Source: an uncultured cyanobacterium
GTDB lineage: Bacteria > Cyanobacteriota > Cyanobacteriia > Cyanobacteriales > Microcystaceae
Direction of reading: 5' to 3'
Assembly (NCBI GenBank): GCA_903887375.1
Contig: CAISPN010000098.1
Span: 1 to 38,444 of the forward strand
DNA: 38,444 nt
The notes under the pieces were generated by a model. That model was not told the origin of the DNA. It did no database searches and saw nothing but the letters and a program-made list of their open reading frames with translations. The position numbers and the translations under genes are program-made. Within the stretch, counting starts at the first letter, position 1; each line of letters begins with the position of its first letter. This document shows positions 1-7,837 of this stretch, one piece after another.

Positions 1-244
1 GCGTAAATGTTGTATAGGCTAGTCCAGTTGAAGGATTGATTGTATTTTGGGCTAGAGTACTTGCAATTCCTACTACTCCGAGCTCAACTACAGTTCCGGG
101 AGTTTGAGTAGTTGAATAATTTGGTACAGTATAGCCGTAGACGGGAGTACCATCGGCTAGATATTTGACAACACGAATAATGGGAACAATAACTTGGTTG
201 TAGATGAAATTCAAATCAAGAAGACTGACGTCAAAAGTTTTCAT
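1..244 (-). CDS. N-terminal part of an unrecognised protein, running off the window
   Basis: An open frame begins at an ATG (complement of 242-244) and continues without a stop to base 1, giving at least 81 residues and an incomplete C-terminus. The protein starts MKTFDVSLLDLNFIYNQ and continues with a hydrophobic stretch (VPIIRVVKYL) and then a Gly/Thr/Pro-rich segment (DGTPVYGYTVPN). There is no clear signal peptide and no good ribosome-binding site. I do not recognise the family; the start faintly resembles N-termini of large secreted cyanobacterial proteins such as haem-peroxidase-like proteins, but this is a guess. The long open frame against AT-rich surroundings and the balanced amino-acid composition support coding. 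Confidence 0.55.
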   Translation of the reverse strand, partial: MKTFDVSLLDLNFIYNQVIVPIIRVVKYLADGTPVYGYTVPNYSTTQTPGTVVELGVVGIASTLAQNTINPSTGLAYTTFT

Positions 245-925
245 GTCTGTTTAGTTAGTTTCTGGAGGATTAATTTTTTGGAGATATTCTCAGACAATTA
301 ATAATTGCAATTGATCTATCTTTGCATTACAAATATAAATTAGGTATTTGTTGAAAAGATCAGAAAACTAAATTTAATTTAGACATAATTATAGTTTAAA
401 TATCCAAGAATTAATCATTTACAACCTCAGTAAATATCTAATATTTAATCGTATTTGAATTTAAGATCACTTAAAAAAAACTTCTGGTCTTAAATAAACC
501 AAAAGTGTCTCAATCCCTCATCAATTGGGAAAATTTCTGATGGCATTTCCTTAACCTAGAAGGAATAACAGGCTCAAGTATCAGGGGAAAATATTGCGAA
601 ATTTATCCAACAAATCCATTTTTTTTGATGAGTTAGAATTGCCTTTCTTCTCAAATATAGTCTAAAATATTGAAAAGACTATTCCTTGATGGATTATTGC
701 TAACATAAAAAAATTGAAGTGAATTTGTCCAAAAACCCAAGATTGAAAAATCTTTGATAACTTTTAGAGTCCAACAATAAGTACGTACACTATCAAGACA
801 ACAAGATAGCCAGACTGCATACAGCAAAATTTGGGATAGAGCAATAATAGCGCTATCACCAAAATTCACAGGTCAAAAAACTTAAGTACTGTGGCTAATT
901 CTTAGTCTGATATGAGATTGATAAT
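245..925. other. AT-rich region without a recognisable gene
   Basis: About 680 bases separate the partial gene at the left edge from the RRM protein. The only supported element is a minus-strand terminator at 473-505. A 72-residue minus-strand open frame (651-869) has no recognisable domain and a Cys/Trp/Phe-rich composition unlike neighbouring proteins. I see no tRNA, repeat array or transposase. A small RNA ending at the terminator is possible but not shown. Confidence 0.5.
473..505 (-). terminator. Intrinsic terminator, minus strand
   Basis: Read on the minus strand, CTTTTGG (505-499) pairs with CCAGAAG (487-481) around an 11-base loop, giving a 7-bp stem with one U-G pair, followed directly by eight U residues (480-473). 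The opposite direction has no U run, so it is a minus-strand terminator. The nearest upstream minus-strand gene ends 420 bases away at 926, so it closes either a very long 3' UTR of that gene or a separate non-coding transcript. Confidence 0.55.
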
Positions 926-1225
926 TTAATTGTCGGCTTTTTTTTCTCTACGCTCAATACCACGAACATTGGGGCGTCTATCATCTCTTGGGCTGGCTTT
1001 GCTGACTTTGAGCGTTCTGCCAACCCAGTCAGCACCATCTAATTCTTCAATAGCCTTATTCTCTTCCTCATCAGAAGACATCTCTACAAAGGCAAACCCT
1101 CTAACTTTCCCTGTTTCCCGGTCGATAGGAAGTCTAACGCTTTTAACCGTGCCATATTCTTTGAAGACGTCTTTAAGATCGTCTTGAGAAACCTCATAGG
1201 GTAAATTTCCGACAAATACTGACAT
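926..1225 (-). CDS. Single-RRM RNA-binding protein (cyanobacterial Rbp family)
   Basis: This 99-residue protein is one RNA recognition motif with a short charged tail. RNP2 is seen at residues 3-10 (VFVGNLPY) and RNP1 at 42-49 (RGFAFVEM), each with the aromatic residues that stack on RNA bases. The tail (RDDRRPNVRGIERREKKADN) is arginine-rich and lacks the glycine-rich region of the RbpA subgroup, so it is the short type without a Gly tail. Family members bind single-stranded RNA and are often induced by cold; some guide mRNAs to thylakoids. It is transcribed divergently from the response regulator at 1459. No ribosome-binding site is obvious at the ATG. Function is inferred from the family; the fold is near certain. 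Confidence 0.93.
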   Translation of the reverse strand: MSVFVGNLPYEVSQDDLKDVFKEYGTVKSVRLPIDRETGKVRGFAFVEMSSDEEENKAIEELDGADWVGRTLKVSKASPRDDRRPNVRGIERREKKADN

Positions 1226-1380
1226 CGCTTGGGAATCTCCACCAATATCACTTGAACTAGCATTCTAGTCTTACACAATTTAATATAGCATAGTAAAAAA
1301 TGTGTGACAAGATAACAAGATAGATTCTAGGGTTTACATGATTTTAAAATATATAGCAATCTGGCAAGGATAACTTTCAT

Positions 1381-1422
1381 GTAACTAAAATTACAAAATC
1401 TTATCAGATAGTTTGTTAGCCT
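1381..1422 (+). promoter_or_regulatory. NtcA-activated class II promoter of the response regulator
   Basis: GTA-ACTAAAAT-TAC at 1381-1394 is a perfect GTA-N8-TAC NtcA site. Exactly 22 bases later is TAGCCT (1417-1422), matching the TAN3T -10 box of NtcA-dependent promoters. Site, spacing and -10 box reproduce the classical NtcA class II layout, predicting a start near 1429, 30 bases before the GTG. A GAGGA ribosome-binding site follows at 1441-1445. Confidence 0.75.
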
Positions 1423-1458
1423 AGCCTGTATATAAATCTCGAGGAATAATTCTGTTAA

Positions 1459-2187
1459 GTGAGTTCTACCTACGTTGCTATTGTTGAAAGCAATCCTCAT
1501 TTACGGTCACTATTGGGTTGGCACATACGCGAACGCGGTTATTTTGTGCAGTTATTTGGCAAATTTCAACATGCTAAAGAGTCTTTTGAACGCCAGCTTC
1601 CAACTTTGGTTATCCTCAATTCAGATTTACCCGATGGAGATGGACTAGAGCTTTCCCAATGGCTCTCGGAAAAACATCATCCTGTAATTTTGATTCTCTC
1701 TGCCCGGAATACCGAAAAAGATATTGTCAGAGGTCTCAAGATGGGAGCTGATGATTATCTAACTAAACCTTTTGGGATGCAAGAGTTGCTAGCTAGAGTA
1801 GAATCACTTTTGCGCAGAAAAGCAATGATGATGGTTCCACTTTCTTTAGAATATGGCGATCTCAAAATTGATCTAGTGCAAAGACGTGTGCTTTATCAAG
1901 GCAATAATGTAGATTTAACTCCTCAAGAATTCAGCCTCATCTATGTTTTAACCCAAGCTGGTGGTTTACCTTTGAGCAGAGGTGAACTACTTAGCAGGGC
2001 CTGGCCTGAATCTATAGACAACCCTCGCACTGTTGATACTCACGTTCTAAGTTTACGCAAAAAAATTGAACCAGATCCCAGACAACCAAATCTAATTCAA
2101 ACTGTTCGCAATATAGGTTATAAGTTTAATCTAGAATTCCTTATGGATATCTCCAAAAGACAACATGATCTTTTGAAATCCAGTTAA
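1459..2187 (+). CDS. Atypical OmpR/PhoB-family response regulator lacking the phospho-acceptor Asp
   Basis: A 242-residue transcription factor with an N-terminal receiver domain (about 1-118) and a C-terminal winged helix (about 128-225, with VDTHVLSLRKKI as recognition-helix region). The start is GTG at 1459 with GAGGA at 1441-1445. In the receiver, Ser81 and Lys103 (LTKPF) are kept, but the usual acidic pair is Glu10-Ser11 and the phosphorylated Asp is Asn54 (LVILNSDLP). The protein is therefore unlikely to be switched by Asp phosphorylation. Known cyanobacterial regulators of this type include NblR, which acts without phosphorylation, and NrrA, which is NtcA-controlled; I cannot decide between these or a paralogue. 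An NtcA class II promoter precedes it, indicating induction by nitrogen limitation. Its 3' end overlaps the convergent ABC gene by 4 bases. Confidence 0.93.
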   Translation: MSSTYVAIVESNPHLRSLLGWHIRERGYFVQLFGKFQHAKESFERQLPTLVILNSDLPDGDGLELSQWLSEKHHPVILILSARNTEKDIVRGLKMGADDYLTKPFGMQELLARVESLLRRKAMMMVPLSLEYGDLKIDLVQRRVLYQGNNVDLTPQEFSLIYVLTQAGGLPLSRGELLSRAWPESIDNPRTVDTHVLSLRKKIEPDPRQPNLIQTVRNIGYKFNLEFLMDISKRQHDLLKSS

Positions 2188-2906
2188 AACTCGCTAAGAA
2201 GTTTTTGAATATTTTCTAAATTGAATTGATAAGAAGACCAGTTGGTAGCTTCAGTAATTATCTCATCTGACAACTTGCCATCTTCTAGAGAAAAAATACG
2301 CTGGGCAAATTGTTTGAGTATCTCAATTTGATGGTTAACCATAATAATAGTTGTTTGATGATTTTGATTAACTTCCAGGAGCAATTCAATCACCTTGTTG
2401 GCCATTGCTGAATCTAAAGCAGAGACTGGCTCATCTAATAGCAAAACTTTGGGCTGCATCACTAATGCCCTTACTAGAGATACTATCTGTCTTTGCCCTA
2501 GGCTCAGTTCCCATTCGCCTTTTTGTAAAAATTCTTCTAGCAAAGGAAATTTAGCAAGCCAATAGTCTAAGCGCTCTTGAACCGTTGAATCTGCTAAATT
2601 TTGTAGTTTTAAAGGATAGGAAATAGCCTCATCTGCTCTCATACCCAAAAGGGAAACGGACTGGGGAACTAGAACCAAGCTCGTTCTTACTGACTTGATA
2701 GGCAATTTCCTCAATGATTGCCCATAATAGAGAATTTGTCCATGAGTTGGTTCAATCAAGCGATTAAATAGTTTTAAAAAGGTGGTCTTGCCTGCCGATG
2801 GAGGACCAATTAGGCCAATCAATTGAGCTTGTTCAATTTGCAAATTAATATCATTGAGGATACAAACAGATCCTTTGTAAAAATCAACCTTATCTAACTG
2901 CAACAT
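2184..2906 (-). CDS. ABC transporter ATP-binding protein without an adjacent permease
   Basis: A 240-residue ATPase subunit with Walker A at 34-42 (GPPSAGKTT), Q-loop at 82 (VPQS), signature LSLGQ at 134-138 (a Leu variant of LSGGQ), Walker B at 154-159 (VLLLDE) and the switch His192 (MVNHQ). All catalytic residues are present. The overall pattern is closest to stand-alone ATPases such as FetA/YbbL, whose permease is usually adjacent; here none is. Instead the gene lies two bases downstream of a polysaccharide flippase with which it is surely co-transcribed. Substrate is unknown; a role in metal or lipid-linked export is possible. The stop codon overlaps the stop of the convergent response regulator in the sequence TTAA. 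Confidence 0.9.
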   Translation of the reverse strand: MLQLDKVDFYKGSVCILNDINLQIEQAQLIGLIGPPSAGKTTFLKLFNRLIEPTHGQILYYGQSLRKLPIKSVRTSLVLVPQSVSLLGMRADEAISYPLKLQNLADSTVQERLDYWLAKFPLLEEFLQKGEWELSLGQRQIVSLVRALVMQPKVLLLDEPVSALDSAMANKVIELLLEVNQNHQTTIIMVNHQIEILKQFAQRIFSLEDGKLSDEIITEATNWSSYQFNLENIQKLLSEF

Positions 2907-2908
2907 AA

Positions 2909-4192
2909 TTAAACGGCATTTTCAGAAGACTCTTGTATTGCCTTTTCCTGCAATCCTCTATAACTCATGAAGGAATTGAGAATAAAAGACTGCACCAGGG
3001 GGCACATACTAAATAGAATCACACCATGCAAGGTAGATAAATTTAAAAACATAATTCCCAATACCTGCACTATCAAAGTGCCTGGAATCTGGAACATCAC
3101 CCCATCTAGCCATGCCTTACTAGAGTTTAAAGACCACATCACCGAAGCAATAAAATTGAGTCCCGCGCTCAAAATAACCAAAACCAGTTCTGATTCTAAA
3201 TGTTTATATTTTCCACCTAGAATCCATAATATTTGGTGGGGAAATAATATAGAAAGAACTATTAAAAATACAGAAAACAGACCAGAGGCTAGGAGAATCA
3301 GAAAGTAACGCTTTAATAGTATTCGATGAGATTGACAACGGGCAAAACTAGGCAATATGATATTGCCTAGTACTGAGCTGATAATGGTAAAAACTAAGGT
3401 TAATCTTCCCAATGCGCCAATTTCAGCAATATTTTGCACATTACCAAATAAACTAAGCAAAAGTAAGGTGATCTGACCTTGGAAGCAGTAAAAAACAGTA
3501 TTAGGAGCTGTTCTTTTAATGATTTTTAGAATTTCTTGTCTATCTTCTGGATTTTGACTAGCTGTCGTATCAATTTTTTTGGGTGCAAAATTTCCCAAGC
3601 CAAAACGATAGACTGCAAAGGCCGCGGCAGTTGTTGCTGTAGCTACTGCCGCATTGAGCGTAGTTAAATAAGCTATCCCCAATAAAAAGAATTTAACTAG
3701 GTTTGATAGAAGATCTAAATTTTGGATTACCCTAATCTGGGAGTGCAATCTTGGCACTGTCATCAATACGCCGCTAGTAAGTTGGAAGTTTGCCCCAACC
3801 AAGACAATCAAAGTGATGATTATGGTATAGCTCCAGGGAGCCCCATTACGAGCTAACATCCAGATCAATACAGGTGATACTACAGCTATAGAAACTATTG
3901 CCAGAAAGTACCGCATCCTCATCGCAGTATTGATTAACTGCCCAAAACGGAAGCGATCTTGCCATACTTTTCCACCTATAGAAGTCATCCCAAAGGAGAT
4001 GCCAGAATCAGACATCAAGCTGATGGTAGAGAGCATGCCTATGGCTATAGTATAGTACGCATATTCTTTTTGGCTCAAGGCTCTTACTAACCAAATTCCA
4101 ATTAGGACGTTTAGGCCTTGGACTATAATTTCGATAGATAAGAACTTGCTAAGAACCTTAGCCCAGTGGGAGTATTTTGTAGGTAGTGACAT
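2909..4192 (-). CDS. Polysaccharide flippase-like membrane protein (Wzx/MOP superfamily)
   Basis: A 427-residue polytopic membrane protein with about 12 hydrophobic segments. The N-terminus (SIEIIVQGLNVLIGIWLVRALSQ followed by EYAYY) has the pattern of polysaccharide-biosynthesis flippases, in which the first helix pair is followed by the LSxxEYGxY-type motif. Such proteins move lipid-linked oligosaccharides from the cytoplasmic to the periplasmic side of the inner membrane for surface polysaccharide assembly. The C-terminal third is rich in Leu/Ile and ends with a short charged tail. It shares an operon with the ABC ATPase two bases downstream. Other polysaccharide genes (Wza-like, Wzy-like, GT4) occur elsewhere in the window rather than here. 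Exact substrate unknown. Confidence 0.85.
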   Translation of the reverse strand: MSLPTKYSHWAKVLSKFLSIEIIVQGLNVLIGIWLVRALSQKEYAYYTIAIGMLSTISLMSDSGISFGMTSIGGKVWQDRFRFGQLINTAMRMRYFLAIVSIAVVSPVLIWMLARNGAPWSYTIIITLIVLVGANFQLTSGVLMTVPRLHSQIRVIQNLDLLSNLVKFFLLGIAYLTTLNAAVATATTAAAFAVYRFGLGNFAPKKIDTTASQNPEDRQEILKIIKRTAPNTVFYCFQGQITLLLLSLFGNVQNIAEIGALGRLTLVFTIISSVLGNIILPSFARCQSHRILLKRYFLILLASGLFSVFLIVLSILFPHQILWILGGKYKHLESELVLVILSAGLNFIASVMWSLNSSKAWLDGVMFQIPGTLIVQVLGIMFLNLSTLHGVILFSMCPLVQSFILNSFMSYRGLQEKAIQESSENAV

Positions 4193-4286
4193 TTAATATA
4201 TTCTTTAAGCCTAGTTAGTAGCCTACTGGCATTAAATATAAAATCACCTTATCACAATTAACTAAACAATATGAGCACAAATTAGG

Positions 4287-4736
4287 CTAAAAAATAAGTT
4301 GCATTGGTAGCATGGACATCTTGAAAAATCCATGTTTTTGGTAGAATTTCTGAGCCTGCAGATTTTCAATATCGCTCAAAAGAGTTAGCCTTTTGTAACC
4401 TTTGTCTTGAGCATATTGCAGAACATGTTGCAGCAGTATAGAACCAAAGCCCATGCTACGACAGTCAGGATGAATTATTACATCTTCTAAAAGGGCGACA
4501 TATCCTCCCAAGGCAGTACTAATGCTGTATAGCAAGCTTGCCATCCCTATAATTGCATTGTTACTGTGTAGGACAAAAATCTGTCCTGATTTTGGATTAC
4601 TAATGATAGATTCTAAACCTTGGGCTTGCAGTTGGGCGTCGGGCTGAAATTCGCTCTCTTGAGTAAATAGATGTTCTAACAAAAGACAAAGAGCAGGAAT
4701 ATCTGCATATGTTGCCTGAGAGATATATTGCTGCAT
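4287..4736 (-). CDS. GNAT-family N-acetyltransferase
   Basis: A 149-residue single-domain acetyltransferase. The acetyl-CoA pyrophosphate loop is at 93-98 (RSMGFG, the R-x-x-G-x-G/A motif), preceded by the beta-4 strand (LLEDVIIHPDC) and followed by helix alpha-3 (ILLQHVLQYAQDKG). The C-terminal motif B contains ENLQAQKFYQKHGF, typical of the family. GNAT enzymes transfer an acetyl group from acetyl-CoA to an amine; the acceptor cannot be predicted. The gene lies between the flippase and tRNA-Leu on the same strand, 94 bases upstream of the flippase, and may have its own transcript. Confidence 0.92.
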   Translation of the reverse strand: MQQYISQATYADIPALCLLLEHLFTQESEFQPDAQLQAQGLESIISNPKSGQIFVLHSNNAIIGMASLLYSISTALGGYVALLEDVIIHPDCRSMGFGSILLQHVLQYAQDKGYKRLTLLSDIENLQAQKFYQKHGFFKMSMLPMQLIF

Positions 4737-4746
4737 GCTCTTAATA

Positions 4747-4829
4747 TGGGGAAAGAGGGACTTGAACCCTCACGACCTTGCAGTCAACAGATTTTAAGTC
4801 TGTCGCGTCTACCATTCCGCCATTCCCCC
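4747..4829 (-). tRNA. trnL-UAA: tRNA-Leu(UAA), without intron
   Basis: The complement folds as an 83-base class II tRNA. The acceptor stem pairs GGGGGAA with TTTCCCC (one G-U pair), the anticodon arm is ACAGA-CTTAAAA-TCTGT with anticodon TAA, the T arm is GAGGG-TTCAAGT-CCCTC, and a long variable arm typical of leucine tRNA is present. The discriminator base is A; CCA is not encoded. Many cyanobacteria carry a group I intron after the first anticodon base of this gene; here the anticodon loop is uninterrupted. Confidence 0.97.
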
Positions 4830-4850
4830 CAATTTGTTTAGGATTTAACT

Positions 4851-4856
4851 ATTATA
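4851..4856 (-). promoter_or_regulatory. -10 box of the tRNA-Leu gene
   Basis: On the minus strand TATAAT lies 22 bases before the tRNA 5' end. The -35 region (about 4874-4879, TTTTCA) is weak. The box sits in the short divergent space shared with the NAD(P)HX repair gene. Confidence 0.5.
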
Positions 4857-4872
4857 CTTGCAGATTGTTTCT

Positions 4873-6393
4873 ATGAAAAGAGAACTTAAAAATATTGTAG
4901 TGACCAGCGAAGTTATCAATAGAATTGAAAACGAACTATTTAGAGCTGGAATGCCCGTAGCAGCGCTGATGGAAAAGGCCGCTACAGCCGTGGCAAGCCG
5001 GATCAAACAACTCTATCCTAATCCCCAAAAAATATCCACTCTAGTAGGCCCTGGGCATAATGGAGGTGATGGCTTGGTTATTGCCAGAGAACTTCACCTA
5101 GCAGGCTACCAAGTATCAATCTATCTGTTTAATGAAACCGCCTCCAAAGACCTAACCAAACAACATCTAAAATATACCCAATATCTCAAGATCCCCTTAA
5201 ATCAATCAATAGAGCAGATTCTAGAAACAGATTTGATTATTGATGGTCTCTTTGGCTATGGACTCACTCGGCAAATCAGCGGCGAACTTTTCGAGCTAAT
5301 CAATCAGGTGAACTCTTCAAATATACCCATTGTCAGTATAGATATTCCCTCAGGTATCAATTCAGATACTGGAGAAACTATGGGCATTGCTATCAAAGCT
5401 AAACGAACCTTTTGTTTGGGCTTATGGAAAATTGGTCATTTTCAAGATCAAGCTTTGAGCAATCTAGGGGAAATAGAGCTAATTGATATTGGTATTCCAG
5501 AAGTTGCCCTAAACAATGAACAACACAACAAACTTATCTTTACAGATTCACTAGCCCGGCAATATCTGCCACTGCCTCGCAATCTGCTAGCTCATAAATA
5601 TCAACAGGGTCATTTACTTTTGATATGTGGTTCGAGCCGCTACGGAGGAAGCGCCATTTTAAGCGCACTAGGAGCTAGGGCTAGTGGAGTGGGAATGCTC
5701 TCTATCGCTGTTCCAGCTTCACTCAAATCCCTTCTAATTAGCCAACTGCCAGAAGCTTTGGTAATAGGTTGCCAAGAAACAAGCACTGGGGCAATTGCTG
5801 AGATTGAAAAGCTCGATCTGAGCCAATATGATGCAATTGTCTGTGGACCTGGACTGACGCTGGATGCGCATCAGTTAATTCCTAAAATATTAGAAGCAGA
5901 ATCGCCAGTAATTTTAGATGCCGATGGACTAAATGCGGTAGCTTTGCTTAATCTGGTTCCCTCTTTGATCTATCGCAACTGCCCAACTGTTTTGACCCCT
6001 CATTTGGGTGAATTCAAAAGACTCTTTAGCCAAATTGACAATCCCCAAAAAGATAGATTTAGTTCAGCTTTAAAAGCAGCTCAACTTTCGGGTTCAGTGG
6101 TTCTCTTTAAAGGAGCTAGAACTGTCATTGCTGATCCTCAAGGGAAGCTCTATTGCCTGGACAAAAGTACTCCAGCTCTAGCTAGAGGAGGGAGTGGCGA
6201 CATTTTAGCTGGCTTGACAGGAGGATTGGTAGCCCAATGTGCCAATAGAGATTTAGGAGCAATTGTCGCTACTGCCGCTTGGTGGCATGCGCAAGGAGCC
6301 CTACTAGCCCAGCAAGAAAGAACACAATTAGGGGTAGATCCAGTAACTCTCTCTAGTTTCTTGACAAAAGTACTATCACTTCTCAAGATATAA
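4873..6393 (+). CDS. nnr: Bifunctional NAD(P)HX epimerase / ADP-dependent NAD(P)HX dehydratase
   Basis: The enzyme repairs hydrated NADH and NADPH: the N-terminal YjeF_N domain (about 1-215) epimerises R- and S-NAD(P)HX and the C-terminal ribokinase-like domain (about 225-506) dehydrates S-NAD(P)HX using ADP. The epimerase nucleotide loop is GPGHNGGDG at 59-67, and the dehydratase carries LTPHLGEF and the GGSGD motif at 439-443. The open frame extends upstream to a TTG at 4858, but ATG 4873 is preferred because MKRELKNIVVTSEV begins close to the conserved helix. At 506 residues it matches fused NnrE-NnrD. It is followed by dapB after 27 bases and is probably co-transcribed with it. Confidence 0.95.
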   Translation: MKRELKNIVVTSEVINRIENELFRAGMPVAALMEKAATAVASRIKQLYPNPQKISTLVGPGHNGGDGLVIARELHLAGYQVSIYLFNETASKDLTKQHLKYTQYLKIPLNQSIEQILETDLIIDGLFGYGLTRQISGELFELINQVNSSNIPIVSIDIPSGINSDTGETMGIAIKAKRTFCLGLWKIGHFQDQALSNLGEIELIDIGIPEVALNNEQHNKLIFTDSLARQYLPLPRNLLAHKYQQGHLLLICGSSRYGGSAILSALGARASGVGMLSIAVPASLKSLLISQLPEALVIGCQETSTGAIAEIEKLDLSQYDAIVCGPGLTLDAHQLIPKILEAESPVILDADGLNAVALLNLVPSLIYRNCPTVLTPHLGEFKRLFSQIDNPQKDRFSSALKAAQLSGSVVLFKGARTVIADPQGKLYCLDKSTPALARGGSGDILAGLTGGLVAQCANRDLGAIVATAAWWHAQGALLAQQERTQLGVDPVTLSSFLTKVLSLLKI

Positions 6394-6420
6394 TCAGCAA
6401 AAATAATAGTTAAAGCAGTT

Positions 6421-7248
6421 ATGGAAAATCAGGCAAAAATCCCAGTCGTAGTCAATGGTGCTACCGGAAAAATGGGCAGAGAAGTTGTCAAGGCAGTAGC
6501 AACTTCTAGCGATATGACCCTGGTAGCAGCAGTAGATCATAACTCGGACTACCTCGGAGCGGATATTGGCGAAATAGTAGGTTGTGGAACTCTCGAGGTA
6601 CCAGTTCTCCAGGATCTTCAAAGTGTTTTGGTCATGGCAACTCAAGAGAAAATCCAAGGAGTGATGGTGGATTTTACTCATCCAGATAGCGTCTATGAAA
6701 ATGTGCGCAGTGCTATTGCCTATGGTGTGCGCCCCGTAGTCGGTACTACAGGATTGAGCCCCGAGCAGATTGAAGAGCTAAGTAAGTTTGCCGATAAAGC
6801 CAGCACTGGATGCTTGATTATCCCCAACTTTTCCATAGGGATGGTTCTCCTACAACAAGCGGCGATCTCTGCTTCTCGCTACTTTGATCATGTAGAGATT
6901 ATTGAATTGCACCATAACCAAAAGGCTGATGCCCCTAGTGGCACAGCTATTAAGACTGCCGAGATGCTAGCTGAACTAGGCAAGCAATTTAATCCACAAC
7001 AGGTCAAAGAAACTGAAACTACTGCCGGGGCTAGGGGCGCTCTGATGGAGGAAAATATCCGCATTCATAGTGTGAGATTGCCTGGCTTGATTGCCCATCA
7101 GGAGGTAATTTTTGGAGCAACTGGTCAGATTTATACCCTGCGTCATGATACCAGTGATCGCTCTTGTTATATGCCAGGAGTTTTACTCTGTATACGCAAG
7201 GTAACTGAACTAAAAAACCTAGTCTATGGTTTAGAAAAAATACTGTAA
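6421..7248 (+). CDS. dapB: 4-hydroxy-tetrahydrodipicolinate reductase
   Basis: Catalyses the NAD(P)H-dependent reduction step of the diaminopimelate/lysine pathway in the cytoplasm. The 275-residue protein has the nucleotide-binding loop GATGKMG at 13-19, and the catalytic segment [15 protein letters not shown] with His164 (acid/base) and Lys168 in the expected positions. The conserved PNFSIG segment (135-140) is also present. Length is normal. It starts at ATG 6421, 27 bases after the NAD(P)HX repair gene, and its last 25 bases overlap the end of the convergent pentapeptide-repeat gene. Confidence 0.97.
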   Translation: MENQAKIPVVVNGATGKMGREVVKAVATSSDMTLVAAVDHNSDYLGADIGEIVGCGTLEVPVLQDLQSVLVMATQEKIQGVMVDFTHPDSVYENVRSAIAYGVRPVVGTTGLSPEQIEELSKFADKASTGCLIIPNFSIGMVLLQQAAISASRYFDHVEIIELHHNQKADAPSGTAIKTAEMLAELGKQFNPQQVKETETTAGARGALMEENIRIHSVRLPGLIAHQEVIFGATGQIYTLRHDTSDRSCYMPGVLLCIRKVTELKNLVYGLEKIL

Positions 7249-7823
7249 TCCAGCAAAGCGCCATCTAGATTAGCTTCTTGCAAATTGGCTCCTCGTAAAT
7301 CAGACCAGCGCAAATCAGCCCCCCTTAGATCTGCCCCAAAGAGATTGGCTCTAACTAAATGGGCTTTATTGAGGTGGCAATTGATAGCCTTAACCCCAGT
7401 TAAATTTGCTTTATAAAGATAAGCTCCGATTAGCTCACTTTCATAGAGATTGGCACCTTGGAGATTCCCTTGGGCTAGATTGGCTCCTACTAAATTAGCT
7501 TCACTTAAGTTACAGCGCTGCAAAAGAGCTGAACTGAGGTCGGCTTGTTTGAGAAGGCTATTTCTCAAATTGGCGGCGATCAAATTAGCATAGGCCAGGT
7601 TAGCATAGCGCAGATCACATTCACGTAGATCTGCAGCAATCAGATTAGTACCTTCAAAGTTGGCTTGAAATAGGTTCGCCTGTGCCAGAAAAATTGCTGG
7701 CAGCTCTAAGGAGCTTAAATCTGTCTCTTTAAGTTCTATTACTATATCGGGATATTGCTCTCTCCAGCTATTCCAATGCTTTACTCCCTGTTTAATTTTT
7801 CTTAGTTGCTCTAAATCAGCCAT
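7224..7823 (-). CDS. Pentapeptide-repeat protein
   Basis: A 199-residue protein with an N-terminal helical segment (about 1-30, [20 protein letters not shown]) followed by about 30 tandem A(D/N)LxX pentapeptides from residue 45 to the end (for example [15 protein letters not shown]). Such repeats form a four-sided right-handed beta-helix. The WNxWR cap is common in cyanobacterial members, which are abundant but mostly of unknown function. No signal peptide is visible, so it is likely cytoplasmic. It lies 14 bases downstream of the dppC-like permease and is probably in its operon. The stop codon lies inside dapB. Confidence 0.92.
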   Translation of the reverse strand: MADLEQLRKIKQGVKHWNSWREQYPDIVIELKETDLSSLELPAIFLAQANLFQANFEGTNLIAADLRECDLRYANLAYANLIAANLRNSLLKQADLSSALLQRCNLSEANLVGANLAQGNLQGANLYESELIGAYLYKANLTGVKAINCHLNKAHLVRANLFGADLRGADLRWSDLRGANLQEANLDGALLDYSIFSKP

Positions 7824-7837
7824 AGTAATTTCTTTAT

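Noticed and set aside
651-869. 72-residue minus-strand open frame
   Set aside because: No recognisable domain, Cys/Trp/Phe-rich composition and no ribosome-binding site; a transposase remnant could not be supported.
930-1187. 85-residue open frame opposite the RRM gene
   Set aside because: Exactly antisense to a clear RRM protein; Ser/Leu-rich composition is a shadow of the coding strand.
4193-4286. Possible hairpin between the acetyltransferase and the flippase
   Set aside because: The short complementary pieces (AGTAG and CTACT) leave a loop too small to form and no U run follows.
4858-4872. Upstream TTG start of the NAD(P)HX repair gene, and similar extended starts at 13951, 23829, 24757, 8908 and 35783
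   Set aside because: Each has a better internal start (ATG 4873, 13921, 23823, 24667, 8974 and GTG 35837) judged by ribosome-binding site, ATGA or stop-codon junction, paralogue agreement or position of the first conserved motif.
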